DNA of 14,902 nucleotides, from contig CAUZEA010000126.1 in assembly GCA_963578605.1 (NCBI GenBank), positions 1 to 14,902 of the forward strand. The letters run 5' to 3'. The translations under genes were made by a program, and so were the position numbers. The notes beneath the pieces were generated by a model. That model was not told the origin of the DNA. It saw only the letters and a list, made by a program, of their open reading frames with translations, and did no database searches. This document shows, piece by piece, positions 1 through 7,856 of the stretch. The DNA comes from JAKVCB01 sp963578605 (lineage in GTDB: Bacteria > Planctomycetota > Planctomycetia > Pirellulales > Lacipirellulaceae). Position 1 is the first letter of the stretch. Every line of letters starts with the position of its first letter.

Positions 1-2
1 AG

Positions 3-65
3 ATGGTGGCGGAGCAGGCTCTTGATATGGAGATCCCCAAGGAAGCCGCGAAGGGAAACTGGTAA
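3..65 (+). CDS. IS3-family OrfA (helix-turn-helix protein), C-terminal fragment
   Basis: The last 20 codons and TAA stop of an IS3 orfA are present, reading MVAEQALDMEIPKEAAKGNW. This tail (leucine-zipper end followed by KGNW) is characteristic of OrfA proteins, which bind the terminal repeats and, fused by frameshifting, form the OrfAB transposase. The rest lies upstream of the window, so the coordinates mark only the visible part. The orfB frame is open through this stop in the -1 frame, the usual IS3 arrangement. No obvious A-rich slippery heptamer is visible in the 65 bases present, so the signal may be further upstream, or orfB may be translated by coupling. Confidence 0.85.
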   Translation: MVAEQALDMEIPKEAAKGNW

Positions 66-97
66 GCCCCGAACGTCGACGACGAACGACCACCGAA

Positions 98-952
98 GTG
101 CGTCGTCGTTTGGGGCCACAAAAGGTTTCGGAGCGTCGAGCGTGTCGTGTGCTCGATCAACCTCGCAGTACTCAGCGATATCAGTTGCGCAGGGTAGATG
201 ATGAACCACGTTTACTTCGTGAAATGCGTGCTTTGGCTAGACAACGTCCACGCTTCGGGGCCAAACGCATTCATCGAGTGCTCGTGGAACGTCATTGGCA
301 GGTAAACCATAAGCGTGTTCACCGTCTCTGGAAGCGAGAAAACATGCAAGTGCCGAGAAAACAACATCGCAGAGGACGTTTTTCAGGCGGCAGCGAGAAT
401 AGCTGCGTGCGTCGTCGATCACAGCACAAGAACCACGTTTGGTCGTATGACTTTTTAACAGATCGTACGGAAGATAGTCGTCAACTGAGACTATTCGTCG
501 TGATCGACGAGTACACTCGTGAATGTTTGGCAATCGAAGTGGCTCGTTCGTTCACAGCTCAGGACGTGATCGGTGTTCTGCAGTACCTGTTTGCGGTGCG
601 TGGTACTCCGCAGTACATCCGTTCTGATAACGGTCCGGAGTTCGTGGCAAAGACTGTTCGTCGCTGGCTCCAGCGAGCTGATGTCGGTACATTGTTCATC
701 GCCAAGGGCAGTCCTTGGGAAAATGGCTATGTCGAGTCGTTCAACGGCAAGCTTCGTGACGAACTCTTGAACCAAGAGTTGTTCTTGAGCCTGGCGGAAG
801 TCCGCTGGGTGATCGACCGCTGGCGACTGGACTACAACCACCACCGCATCCACAGTGCATTGAATTACCAGACCCCCGCCGCGTATGCGGCTGGCTGTGT
901 TCTTCCAGCTTCGGCTACGCCTCAGCCTCCAGAACACAGCCGAGTTACTTAA
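98..952 (+). CDS. IS3-family transposase OrfB (DDE integrase-type catalytic protein)
   Basis: OrfB supplies the catalytic domain that cuts and joins the IS ends. Counting from the GTG at 98 (284 aa), an HTH_21-like N-terminal part (about residues 40-90, RPRFGAKRIHRVL) is followed by an rve integrase core. The catalytic triad is D118 (WSYDF), D177 (RSDNGPEF) and E213 (ENGYVESFN), giving the DD(35)E spacing diagnostic of IS3. The core ends with YNHHRIHSALNYQTPAAYA, also typical. The frame is open upstream to about 59 (LVSPERRRR) and lies at -1 to orfA, so natural translation probably enters by -1 frameshifting or from a CTG/GTG near 59-62. GTG 98 is only the first conventional start. The gene looks intact, so the element could be active if the missing left part is complete. 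Confidence 0.93.
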   Translation: MRRRLGPQKVSERRACRVLDQPRSTQRYQLRRVDDEPRLLREMRALARQRPRFGAKRIHRVLVERHWQVNHKRVHRLWKRENMQVPRKQHRRGRFSGGSENSCVRRRSQHKNHVWSYDFLTDRTEDSRQLRLFVVIDEYTRECLAIEVARSFTAQDVIGVLQYLFAVRGTPQYIRSDNGPEFVAKTVRRWLQRADVGTLFIAKGSPWENGYVESFNGKLRDELLNQELFLSLAEVRWVIDRWRLDYNHHRIHSALNYQTPAAYAAGCVLPASATPQPPEHSRVT

Positions 953-955
953 CCC

Positions 956-998
956 CGATTCTCTCACTCAGACTGGTACAAAGACGGGGGGGTGGTCA
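956..998 (-). repeat. Right terminal inverted repeat of the first IS3 element
   Basis: Read inwards from 998 the end is TGACCACCCCCCC, then a stretch that closes with TGAGAGAATCG at 956-966. Over the same 43-nt length, the left end of the second IS (14778-14820) begins TGGGCTTCCCCCC and finishes with the same 11 bases TGAGAGAATCG. That pairing supports both the exact boundary and the relationship of the two elements. The middle part is only moderately conserved and needs a one-base shift to align CCAG with CCAGG. Confidence 0.75.
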
Positions 999-1184
999 GT
1001 TGTGGGCGGCCAGTCCCAGTTGGTGCAGTCGATTCAAGCATTGTGCGCGTCTTGCTGCCTCACGGGCTGCCTGCACCGCAGGTAGCAACAGGGCAATCAG
1101 GATACCGATGATGGCAATCACCACCAGCAGTTCAATCAGCGTAAATGCGTTGCGCGCCGTTTTTATTTGGCCTGAATGGGTCAT
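996..1184 (-). pseudogene. DUF1559-type prepilin-like protein, 5' fragment cut by IS3
   Basis: Sixty-two codons remain. They carry the type IV pilin-like N-terminus FTLIELLVVIAIIGILIALL followed by PAVQAAREAARRAQC, the hallmark of the planctomycete DUF1559 (SBP_bac_10-like pseudopilin) family. Intact members are about 300 aa, so only the N-terminal helix survives. The residue before the FTLIE cleavage site is alanine (RNAFTLIE), where glycine is usual. Coding sequence runs to the AAC codon at 999-1001, and the TGA stop is the first three bases of the IS end (998-996). The rest of the gene should lie on the far side of the IS. It starts 18 bp after the stop of the upstream minus-strand hydrolase gene, so the two were probably co-transcribed. 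The membrane-anchored stub is unlikely to be functional. Confidence 0.9.
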
Positions 1185-1202
1185 CGCTTGTCGATCCGGA
1201 TA

Positions 1203-3404
1203 TTATTTCTGTTCCATAAATACAACTGCTGATAATGGCGGCAAAGTCGCCTGGCCGTCGCTGATGCTGGGCGCGGGATCTTCGGGAGTTGCGGAAATCA
1301 TCGATGTCGCGTTCGCGATTTTTACGGAGATCTTTAACTCATCGTCTGGTTTAGGGTTCACCACCACAACCGCCCGGCGATTCGATTGGCGATCGACAAA
1401 GACCGAGTAGTGATCCACAGGCTCGCCATCTGCAAATACCTTGGCTCCCTGGGTGTGTCGAAATTCTCCATGCCAAAGCAAATTGGGGTACCGGCGGCGC
1501 AGCGCATCGATGCTCTTGCCGTACGCCAGCGTCAGTGGAAATTCCTGCAAACGACCTTTGTAGTTTCGGGGTTCGTAGCTGAGGATGTACCGATACATCA
1601 GGGCCTGGTTAATCACGTGTCGATCATTGTATCCGAATACTCCTATCATAATCTGTGTGTCGGGTGCGATGTAGCGGTGCAGCGGAACGTGATCCTTGCC
1701 AATGCGGACGTAAGACAGGCCATATTCGCTTAACTGCAGGTCAAATGTGCCTTCGCCGGCGAGAAGAAAATCGGGTTTGCGCTGGCGGATCTGCTCGTGC
1801 AAAAGCTGTGCCAGGGGGATATCTCCGGAGAAAACATGGGCTGGCTGTCGATGACCGTGGCGACTGGCAAAGCAATAATGGGTGCCCCCATGATGCTGGT
1901 TTTCGTCGTACAGCGCGCCATCGGCACCCAGTGCGATCGATTTTAAAAACTCCTGCCCGGCAATTTCCCTCCAATCTGTACTGACCGGACACATGGGAAT
2001 CAAATGCCGGTTGTTGATTCGCACGTGCTGGGCTGCTGTCTGGTAACGATATCCGGGGTGGACGTAGTAGTCGCCGTAGGGATCTTTGACCGCCAGGTCG
2101 ACCAGTTCGCGGCGAAACCACTCGGTGGATCGATCGGCCCAGGTAAACTTGTTAAACAGAACGACTTTGACTCCCAGTTTTTGGATCTCGGCAATCGCCT
2201 TGGATAAGTCTTCGTGCGAACCGAGCCTGGGTTCGACGTCATGGGATGGGTTGTTCCGGTCCTGGCCTCCGGTGGTCCAGCCAGTGAGTTGAATTGCTTG
2301 GACGCCGTGCTGGGCGCAATCCTTGCCATACTGCACAAGGTCTCGATAGGGAACTCGAAGTTCGTCTTCGGGTGAGTTGATATGGATTTGTTGCCAGGAG
2401 TGCACTTCTTGCGCCCAGGTGGGAAGCGGAGGTGGTTTGTACCACGTCTCACGCCACTTTTTGTAGCAATCAACTCCAGCGTGCCAGGTGCCGGAGTACG
2501 GCTGAACGACGATTGGCTTGAGCGACGTTGTTTCGCCGAGAGCCAGATAAGGCAGGTGGACGGCTGTTAACTCAACACGGACCGGGTACCCCGAAATATT
2601 ATCGGTTTCAGGAGCCCTGCCGGAGAAAAGAAAGTCTGCCTGTTGATAACCTGGCTTCAGCCCGAGAGTGAATAAAACCATTTGCTCAAGACTCGTGTCG
2701 TGATACCCCATGTAGAGACCCTGGTTTTGGTCAGTATCCACGAGAACGAAGGGGGAACGGGGTGTTTGAATCAACTGTTTGGGATAGTCCGTACCCCAGT
2801 AGCCCGCATCGGACTGAAACGTTGGATAAACCGAATTCTTGGTCATCGCAAAGTAGCTCAGGTGAAGTGCCTGGACGCGCTTTGCGCCGGTGGGACGGCG
2901 GACCTCTCCCAGGCAGGGCCACGAGACTGTTTCGACAACGTGAGCACTGCCATTGATCACATTGCCACTGAAGACCAGGCCCTGCTCGGTAAGTTCGACC
3001 GATCCGACAAACTTGATGTCAACGACCCCCGCGTGTTTGGTTACCAGCCTGTCCCAGGTGAACACAACCTTGTTCGAAGATGCTTCATGATCAACCCTTG
3101 GTGGTTGCTGCTCGGTGCCCAGCACGGGATTGTTTCGCCTGCCCGGTACGGGTACGAGCATGCGGAAATTTTGGCCCAGCTCTTCCCGTTGTTGTATTTG
3201 CCAATTCGTCGGTTTAGAAACCAGCCGTAGGAGCGCACCCTGACGGCGACTGAATTCAGCTCTCAACTCGTCGTTCTCCAGCACGAGCATGTCATCGAGT
3301 TGCCCTCCTACTGCAGCCCGCGCACGTGAGATCAATGAGCCGCATAGGATGCAAGACAGGCACATGGTTGCAAGAACAAGCCCGATTCGATGCAAATGCT
3401 TCAT
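1203..3404 (-). CDS. Secreted DUF6259-like glycoside-hydrolase-type TIM-barrel protein
   Basis: This 733-aa protein probably hydrolyses a glycan outside the cytoplasm. A signal peptide covers about residues 1-30 (hydrophobic stretch ending RARA). A beta-rich N-terminal region (about 40-300) contains the patterns LENDELRAEFSRRQGALLRL and LYMGYHD, typical of GH36/GH97/DUF6259-like supersandwich domains. A barrel follows at about 330-650: HSWQQIHINSP, IQLTGWTTGGQD, LGSHEDL, KVVLFNKFTW, GADGALYDENQHHG (D500/E501) and FLLAGEG (E551). Acidic residues in these last two strands are the best catalytic candidates, but this is inference. The remainder (about 650-733) is a beta domain. The ATG at 3404 is preceded only by a weak GGTCGGAA. 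It is divergent from the propeller gene at 3593. The DUF6259 assignment comes from overall pattern and was not checked by search. The substrate is unknown. Confidence 0.8.
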   Translation of the reverse strand: MKHLHRIGLVLATMCLSCILCGSLISRARAAVGGQLDDMLVLENDELRAEFSRRQGALLRLVSKPTNWQIQQREELGQNFRMLVPVPGRRNNPVLGTEQQPPRVDHEASSNKVVFTWDRLVTKHAGVVDIKFVGSVELTEQGLVFSGNVINGSAHVVETVSWPCLGEVRRPTGAKRVQALHLSYFAMTKNSVYPTFQSDAGYWGTDYPKQLIQTPRSPFVLVDTDQNQGLYMGYHDTSLEQMVLFTLGLKPGYQQADFLFSGRAPETDNISGYPVRVELTAVHLPYLALGETTSLKPIVVQPYSGTWHAGVDCYKKWRETWYKPPPLPTWAQEVHSWQQIHINSPEDELRVPYRDLVQYGKDCAQHGVQAIQLTGWTTGGQDRNNPSHDVEPRLGSHEDLSKAIAEIQKLGVKVVLFNKFTWADRSTEWFRRELVDLAVKDPYGDYYVHPGYRYQTAAQHVRINNRHLIPMCPVSTDWREIAGQEFLKSIALGADGALYDENQHHGGTHYCFASRHGHRQPAHVFSGDIPLAQLLHEQIRQRKPDFLLAGEGTFDLQLSEYGLSYVRIGKDHVPLHRYIAPDTQIMIGVFGYNDRHVINQALMYRYILSYEPRNYKGRLQEFPLTLAYGKSIDALRRRYPNLLWHGEFRHTQGAKVFADGEPVDHYSVFVDRQSNRRAVVVVNPKPDDELKISVKIANATSMISATPEDPAPSISDGQATLPPLSAVVFMEQK

Positions 3405-3592
3405 TTCCGACCGCCGCCAGTTGGCTACCGAGAATTCCGAGGGAATTGCAGGCTGGATTGGATCTGTTTTGGGAATAGGTTGTCGAGCATCATTTTGTCC
3501 CCCTTGTTCCGGCCTTAGTTTTGTATCTTTCGCGGTTGGGTAATTTAGTTTAAATTATTATTTGACAGGCTGCAAGTGAAAGGAAAGCTGCG
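3405..3592. promoter_or_regulatory. Divergent intergenic region with candidate operator/5'-UTR palindrome
   Basis: This 188-bp region separates two divergent hydrolase genes and must hold promoters for both. An interrupted palindrome, AATTCC-GAG-GGAATT, lies at 3433-3447, 29 bp upstream of the minus-strand ATG. It could be an operator or an RNA hairpin in the leader. An AT-rich block (3541-3561) lies upstream of the plus-strand gene and includes AATTT/AAATT arms at 3542-3546 and 3552-3556. I could not find a convincing -35/-10 pair with normal spacing for either gene. Confidence 0.4.
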
Positions 3593-5128
3593 ATGATGAA
3601 ACCTGCACCCTCAACTCTACGACAAATGACAACATCGGCCGGTCTGCTGATGTCAATGCTTCACGGAATGCATTGGACCCCTTTAGCGTCGGCCACACCT
3701 CAAAAGTCGGTAGCCGATGTCGGTACCCGGTCGCAATTGTTGATAGACCACGAGCTGATTTATGGTTCTCAAGGCGTGAGTTTTACGCTGTATCCTGGAA
3801 AGAAGACAAGTCACGAGCCTCTCTTGAAACCGGACCAGCCATGTGAAGGCGGGCGGGTAGAGCTCTACGGGACCGTGATGTACGACGCTGACGACAAACT
3901 CTTCAAGATGTGGTATCTGGGTTCATCCAGCGATTTCTTTGATCGCGAGGTTACCTTCTATGCCACCAGCCGAGACGGAATTCGTTGGAACAAATCGCAT
4001 CGGGGGACCATCTCGTCGAACAACGGCAAACCGCACAACGCCGTTGCCGATTGTCTGATGGCAAGCGTGATCAAGGACCGGCGCGATCCTGATCCCGCGC
4101 GCCGATACAAAATGATTTGCTACCAGTACGATCGCGGGTATTGTAGCATGGTTTCGGAAGACGGATTGCATTGGAAGCTTACCGGTCCGGGCACCATTTT
4201 GCCGATTTCCTACGTGGATGACGTAGTCACAGCCTGTTGGAGCGAACCGTACCAGGTATTCGTCACTTTTGCAAAGCAGGTGATGCCGGTGATGGGACGC
4301 ACCCGCCGTACAATCTGGGTGTCGACCAGCCATGACTTCGTCCACTGGTCCACAGCGGAACCAGCGATTGTCGCAGACCGTCGTGACGATTTGGGCAGCC
4401 GCATTCGGGCAGAAAGGGTTCGTCCGTTGCTCAAGTACCCGGACAACCACCATGTGATGCGGGCGGAAGTGTACGGTACGGGTGCCTACGCTGCTGAAAG
4501 CTGCCTGATTGGCTTTCCCTGGATTTTCACGGCTACCATGAATGTACCGAATTATGGAAATCAAGATGGCCCCATCGATGTCGAGTTCGCAGTGACCCGC
4601 GATCTCACCCATTGGGAGCGTCCCTTCCGGAAACCCGTCATTGTACCGGGCGAGCCGGGGCAGTGGGACAGTGGCATGATTTGCACGGCCGCTTACGCTT
4701 TCGATTTCAAGGATGAGGTGTGTCTCTACTATGCCGGCTATAGCTATACCCATGGTCCACCTGACAAAGATCCTCAAAACAACAAAACGGGAATCGGACG
4801 GGTGACCTGGCAGAAAGACCGTTTCGTTTCCGCCGGGGGCCCCCCGGAGGGAGCCACGTTGACGACCGTACCAATCCAGCATTCCGGAACGCGGCTGGAA
4901 TTGAATGCCGACGTCAAGCCGGGCGGAAAAATTGTTGTGGAACTGCTCGACCCGTCATTGCAAAGGCTGGTCGCCTGGCCGGCCTCCGAACCGGTCACGG
5001 GCGATGATCTGCGACATGTTGTCGAGTTCAATGGGTCGTCAAACCTGACAAATCTGGCTGACACACCTCTCCTACTGCGATTTCATTTGTTCGACGCGGA
5101 ACTTTACGCATTTGCGTTTCGAGAATGA
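3593..5128 (+). CDS. Secreted five-bladed beta-propeller protein, GH32/GH43-like
   Basis: This 511-aa exported protein is probably a glycosidase or glycan-binding propeller. A signal peptide spans about residues 1-34 (hydrophobic stretch, cleavage near ASA). The blade signature of family GH32/43/68 propellers recurs: SRDGIRWN (126-133), SEDGLHWK (188-195), SHDFVHWS (246-253) and TRDLTHWE (335-342). LYGTVMYDADDKLFKMWYLG (91-110) and RYKMICYQY (171-179) are blade strands of the same type. The last 110 residues (GTRLELNADVKPGGKIVVELLD onward) resemble the C-terminal beta-sandwich of GH32. The acidic triad of canonical GH32/43 enzymes cannot be assigned with confidence, so a non-catalytic role is possible. 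The start is ATG 3593 with AAAGGA eight bases upstream; an ATG follows immediately. It is the first gene of a plus-strand run, ending 48 bp before the PhyH start. Confidence 0.8.
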   Translation: MMKPAPSTLRQMTTSAGLLMSMLHGMHWTPLASATPQKSVADVGTRSQLLIDHELIYGSQGVSFTLYPGKKTSHEPLLKPDQPCEGGRVELYGTVMYDADDKLFKMWYLGSSSDFFDREVTFYATSRDGIRWNKSHRGTISSNNGKPHNAVADCLMASVIKDRRDPDPARRYKMICYQYDRGYCSMVSEDGLHWKLTGPGTILPISYVDDVVTACWSEPYQVFVTFAKQVMPVMGRTRRTIWVSTSHDFVHWSTAEPAIVADRRDDLGSRIRAERVRPLLKYPDNHHVMRAEVYGTGAYAAESCLIGFPWIFTATMNVPNYGNQDGPIDVEFAVTRDLTHWERPFRKPVIVPGEPGQWDSGMICTAAYAFDFKDEVCLYYAGYSYTHGPPDKDPQNNKTGIGRVTWQKDRFVSAGGPPEGATLTTVPIQHSGTRLELNADVKPGGKIVVELLDPSLQRLVAWPASEPVTGDDLRHVVEFNGSSNLTNLADTPLLLRFHLFDAELYAFAFRE

Positions 5129-5176
5129 AGTCGCTTGCAGGAAATTGTTTTCTCACATCCGGAAGAGGTAACTTCA

Positions 5177-5983
5177 ATGCAACTTGTCCCACCCGACAAC
5201 GTGCAGTTGGCCATCGAGGCGATCGAAGCCGATGGATATGCGGTGTTGGAGTGTGCGATTAGTGAGTCAGAAGCGGCTGAGTTGGCCGACCTGGTACTCG
5301 GTTCTCCTTCTCGTATTGAAGGAGTTAGCGGGTACGAATTTGCCGTGTGTTTGCTCAACCACAATCAGCGGTTTCTCAAGCTGGCGATGCATCCGACGGT
5401 CCTCGAACTGGCGCAGCACTTGCTTCGTGGGCGCACCGAGGCGGCACCCAATGCGTTTGCCTGGCCCACCGAAGACCAGGTCCGCATGGGAAGCGTCGAT
5501 GGCCTGATTGCCCATCCAGGCTCCGATCCTGGTTGGTGGCACATGGATTCTCCCATGGGGCAACTCAACCAGTCCCGGCCACTGCCAGACTTTCCCATCC
5601 TGGTGAACGCCATTTGGGCACTAACACCGTTTGAAGAACAGACAGGTGCGACCCGCCTCGTGCCGGGGAGCCAGCACAAGAGACATTTGCCACCAGCAAC
5701 GCGTGATTCGCTCGAAAACCAGGTCCATTGCTGCGCGCCCCCTGGCAGTGTGGCGATTATACCCAACACGGTGTGGCATGCGGCTGGCTCGAACCGCAGT
5801 GAGCAGTCACGAGTTGCGGTGGCCTGCAACTACCAACCCTGGTGGGTCGGTCGACTGACGATGGATATTTTTCCGATCGATCGTGAGGTATGGGAGAGCT
5901 TGCCACCCGATGCACAGGCAATGACAAAGCACCAGCTCGAATGGAACACCGACTTTCGCGGTCAAGTCGAACAGGTCAATTAG
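5177..5983 (+). CDS. Phytanoyl-CoA dioxygenase (PhyH) family Fe(II)/2-oxoglutarate oxygenase
   Basis: This is a 268-aa cytoplasmic non-haem iron oxygenase, likely to hydroxylate a small molecule using 2-oxoglutarate and O2. The facial triad is visible: H122-x-D124 in WWHMDSP and distal H201 in NTVWHAAG. R212 in QSRVAV is well placed to bind 2-oxoglutarate. The family motifs ALTPFEEQTGATRLVPGSQH (148-167) and PPGSVAII (188-195) are present. No signal peptide is seen. The frame is open upstream to a TTG at 5135, but ATG 5177 is chosen because GGAAGAGG sits seven bases before it; the TTG has no ribosome binding site. The gene lies between two exported sugar-hydrolase-type genes, so a sugar or sugar-derived substrate is plausible but not shown. 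All expected metal ligands are present. Confidence 0.9.
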   Translation: MQLVPPDNVQLAIEAIEADGYAVLECAISESEAAELADLVLGSPSRIEGVSGYEFAVCLLNHNQRFLKLAMHPTVLELAQHLLRGRTEAAPNAFAWPTEDQVRMGSVDGLIAHPGSDPGWWHMDSPMGQLNQSRPLPDFPILVNAIWALTPFEEQTGATRLVPGSQHKRHLPPATRDSLENQVHCCAPPGSVAIIPNTVWHAAGSNRSEQSRVAVACNYQPWWVGRLTMDIFPIDREVWESLPPDAQAMTKHQLEWNTDFRGQVEQVN

Positions 5984-6017
5984 ATCGACCCCAGAAAACG
6001 GTTACGTGAGAAAGACC

Positions 6018-7722
6018 ATGGACTCTAAGCTTGTAATCTCCCAGGGTGCGCTTGCCATTCTCTTTCTGACACCTGTTGTCGGTCTATGCTCGGTGCTGGA
6101 GGGCCCGGCCCCGGTGCCGACAGATCTCAAATAGCACGTCGAGCAGGCTACCAACAACATGGTTCGCTGGACCGATCGGGTGTCGGGATTCGATCCTGTC
6201 GTCGCGGTGCGTGAAGGCGGTTCCAGCCTTCTAACCGACATGAACCACAATGTCGGTAGGGCTATCGACGGCCTACTCAAGGGCGAAGTCGTGACGGGCA
6301 AACGCACTCCCGGGCAGGTGCTGGAGACTCTCCGGGCGGTTCTCTTTGCGACCGTGGATAACGAGGCAGGCTTCCCGGCTACGTACAATCGGGAGTTAAA
6401 GAAAATGGCGTGTTCGCCACACGACATCCGCGAGGCGATCCAAGCGCTACTCGAACTGGCAATTCGCCGTGGCGACCAGCAAGCGATGGGGCATCTGGGG
6501 AAACTCCTCGACACGCTGCTCCTCATCACGGATGAGGAGGGTGCCTATCGACCGGAAGTGATCGCCCAAATTCCCCTCCTGGCGGCAAATTCAAAGTCGC
6601 AGGACACGGCCACATTCTCGGACCACGGCAAACTCCAATACGACCCGACCCAGAACGAGGGTTTCGATTATCCGCAGGCCACGACGGTCGATCGTGGCAG
6701 GCTCATCATGGCACTGGTTCAGGTCTACCGCCATACCCGCGATGAACGGGCCCTCGAACTCGCCCGGCGTTTCGTCCACCGCGTACGCTCCCAATGCTTT
6801 TCTCCCGAGGGACAACTTCTCCACGACGCGGGAAGTCACACGCATTCGATCACGGGTACGGTCCACGGGCTCGCCGCGTTCGCGGTGCTGACCCAGGATC
6901 TGGATCTGCTGGAGCACGCCCGGAAGATTTTCGACGTGGGTCTGGCTCCAATCCGAAGCAGCTTCGGCTGGTCCGACGAGAATGCCTGGCGCGGGCAGAT
7001 CGTCGGGCGCGGAGAGATCAACAACACGGGAGATATGATTCAGACCGCCATCCATCTCGGACAGATGGGATATCCCCAGTACTTCGAGGTGGCCGAGCGC
7101 ATGGTGCGCAGCCACGTGCTTCCGAGCCAGTGGCTCAAGGGTCAGCCAGTCTACCGACGCGAGGGAGCACCGAAGAACGCACTCAAGGCGTTTCCCGATC
7201 TTGCCGATGGCGGCTGGGGTTTTCCGGGTGTGAGCGATCGGCACGTCCCTGGGGCGGGCTCCGACGTTTTGGATATTACCCAGGGCGGGATCCAGTCTCT
7301 CTGGGCCGTCGAGCAGAATAGCGTGACCGACGACGAGTCGGTTGTACGGATCAATATGACGTTCTCCGGCGAAACCGCTGCGGCGCGGGTCGAAAGTCAC
7401 ATACCACTTGAAGGCCGCGTCGTGGTCACATTGAAACAGAAGGCGAGCCTCTGGTTTTGCAAGCCTTCATGGCTGCCCTGGGAGAAGCTGAACATCGTCG
7501 TCGACGGGAGTTCCATCCCGTTTGTCCGCGTCGGCCCGTGGGCGGTCACCCCCCTCCAGAACGAAGGCACGCAGTTGGACGTGACCTACTCCGTTGGTTC
7601 GGCGCGAACAACAGGAGTGGGTCAACCACAAACGATATCGCTTTGTGTTGGAAGGGGACACGATCGTCGCCATGAGCCCCAGGGGTATCTACGCTCCCAT
7701 GTACGATGCTATCGATGACTGA
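6018..7722 (+). pseudogene. GH127-like (alpha/alpha)-barrel glycosidase, broken by a nonsense codon and a frameshift
   Basis: The ancestral gene starts at ATG 6018, 34 bp after the PhyH stop, with a signal peptide (LAILFLTPVVGLCS). After 38 codons an in-frame TAG (6132-6134) interrupts it. The same frame then continues HVEQATNNMVRWTDRV and stays open from ATG 6159 to 7718 (519 codons). The body shows alpha/alpha-barrel helices (QATTVDRGRLIMALVQVY, LARRFVHRV, INNTGDMIQTAIHLGQMGYP) as in GH127 beta-L-arabinofuranosidase-like proteins, then a beta domain. A second lesion lies between 7585 and 7608. Moving one base forward there gives the natural-looking tail REQQEWVNHKRYRF...EGDTIVAMSPRG, ending at TGA 7720-7722, whereas the uncorrected frame ends in arginine-rich nonsense. 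The repaired protein would be about 567 aa. The GH127 assignment is by fold pattern only. Sequencing error is the alternative explanation for either lesion. Confidence 0.85.
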
Positions 7723-7735
7723 GCTTGGCGATAGC
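7708..7735. terminator. Stem-loop at the end of the plus-strand operon (weak terminator candidate)
   Basis: Perfect 7-bp arms GCTATCG (7708-7714) and CGATAGC (7729-7735) enclose a 14-base loop that contains the restored stop codon of the GH127-like gene. No run of T follows, so it is not a standard intrinsic terminator. Its position between convergent operons suggests an RNA 3'-end or stabilising structure. Confidence 0.3.
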
Positions 7736-7856
7736 GCACGTAACGAGACGAATTGAGCATCGTCAGGACAATTGTAGATCTCCTGGTGATGGGAGAGCCG
7801 ACGGTACCGGTTGCTCCGCGTATCGCAACCTGGAACTTCATAACCTGGTGTCCTTC

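Larger units (their letters stand above)
1..998 (+). mobile_element. IS3-family insertion sequence, 3' part (left end outside window)
   Basis: The element contains the last codons of orfA, a complete orfB transposase and a right terminal repeat ending in CA at 998. Read inwards on the minus strand, the end begins TGACCACCCCCCC, matching the TG...CA ends of IS3-family elements. To the right of 998 the sequence is a DUF1559 prepilin gene read on the opposite strand, so the junction is precise. The left terminal repeat and most of orfA lie before base 1, so the target-site duplication cannot be checked. The orfB core is of the IS407/IS150-like type by general resemblance; the exact subgroup is not certain. 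Confidence 0.93.

Noticed and set aside
3562..3567. Perfect TTGACA, as for a -35 box, upstream of the propeller gene
   Set aside because: A -10 box at normal spacing would fall at about 3585-3590, which reads GCTGCG and is next to the start codon. No TATAAT-like sequence fits.
3923..4882. Long antisense open frame of 319 codons inside the propeller gene
   Set aside because: It mirrors the codon phase of a well-supported sense gene, has no recognisable domain and no ribosome binding site.
5135..5176. Longer PhyH start at TTG 5135
   Set aside because: No ribosome binding site precedes it, whereas ATG 5177 has GGAAGAGG at ideal distance and begins where the family homology pattern begins.
6132..6134. 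TAG read through as pyrrolysine or by suppression
   Set aside because: No reason to expect an amber-decoding system in this group, and a second lesion in the same gene points to decay or sequence error instead.
6591..7400. Antisense open frame of 269 codons inside the GH127-like gene
   Set aside because: Shadow of the GC-rich sense gene. The sense strand has clear alpha-barrel patterns and the antisense product has none.
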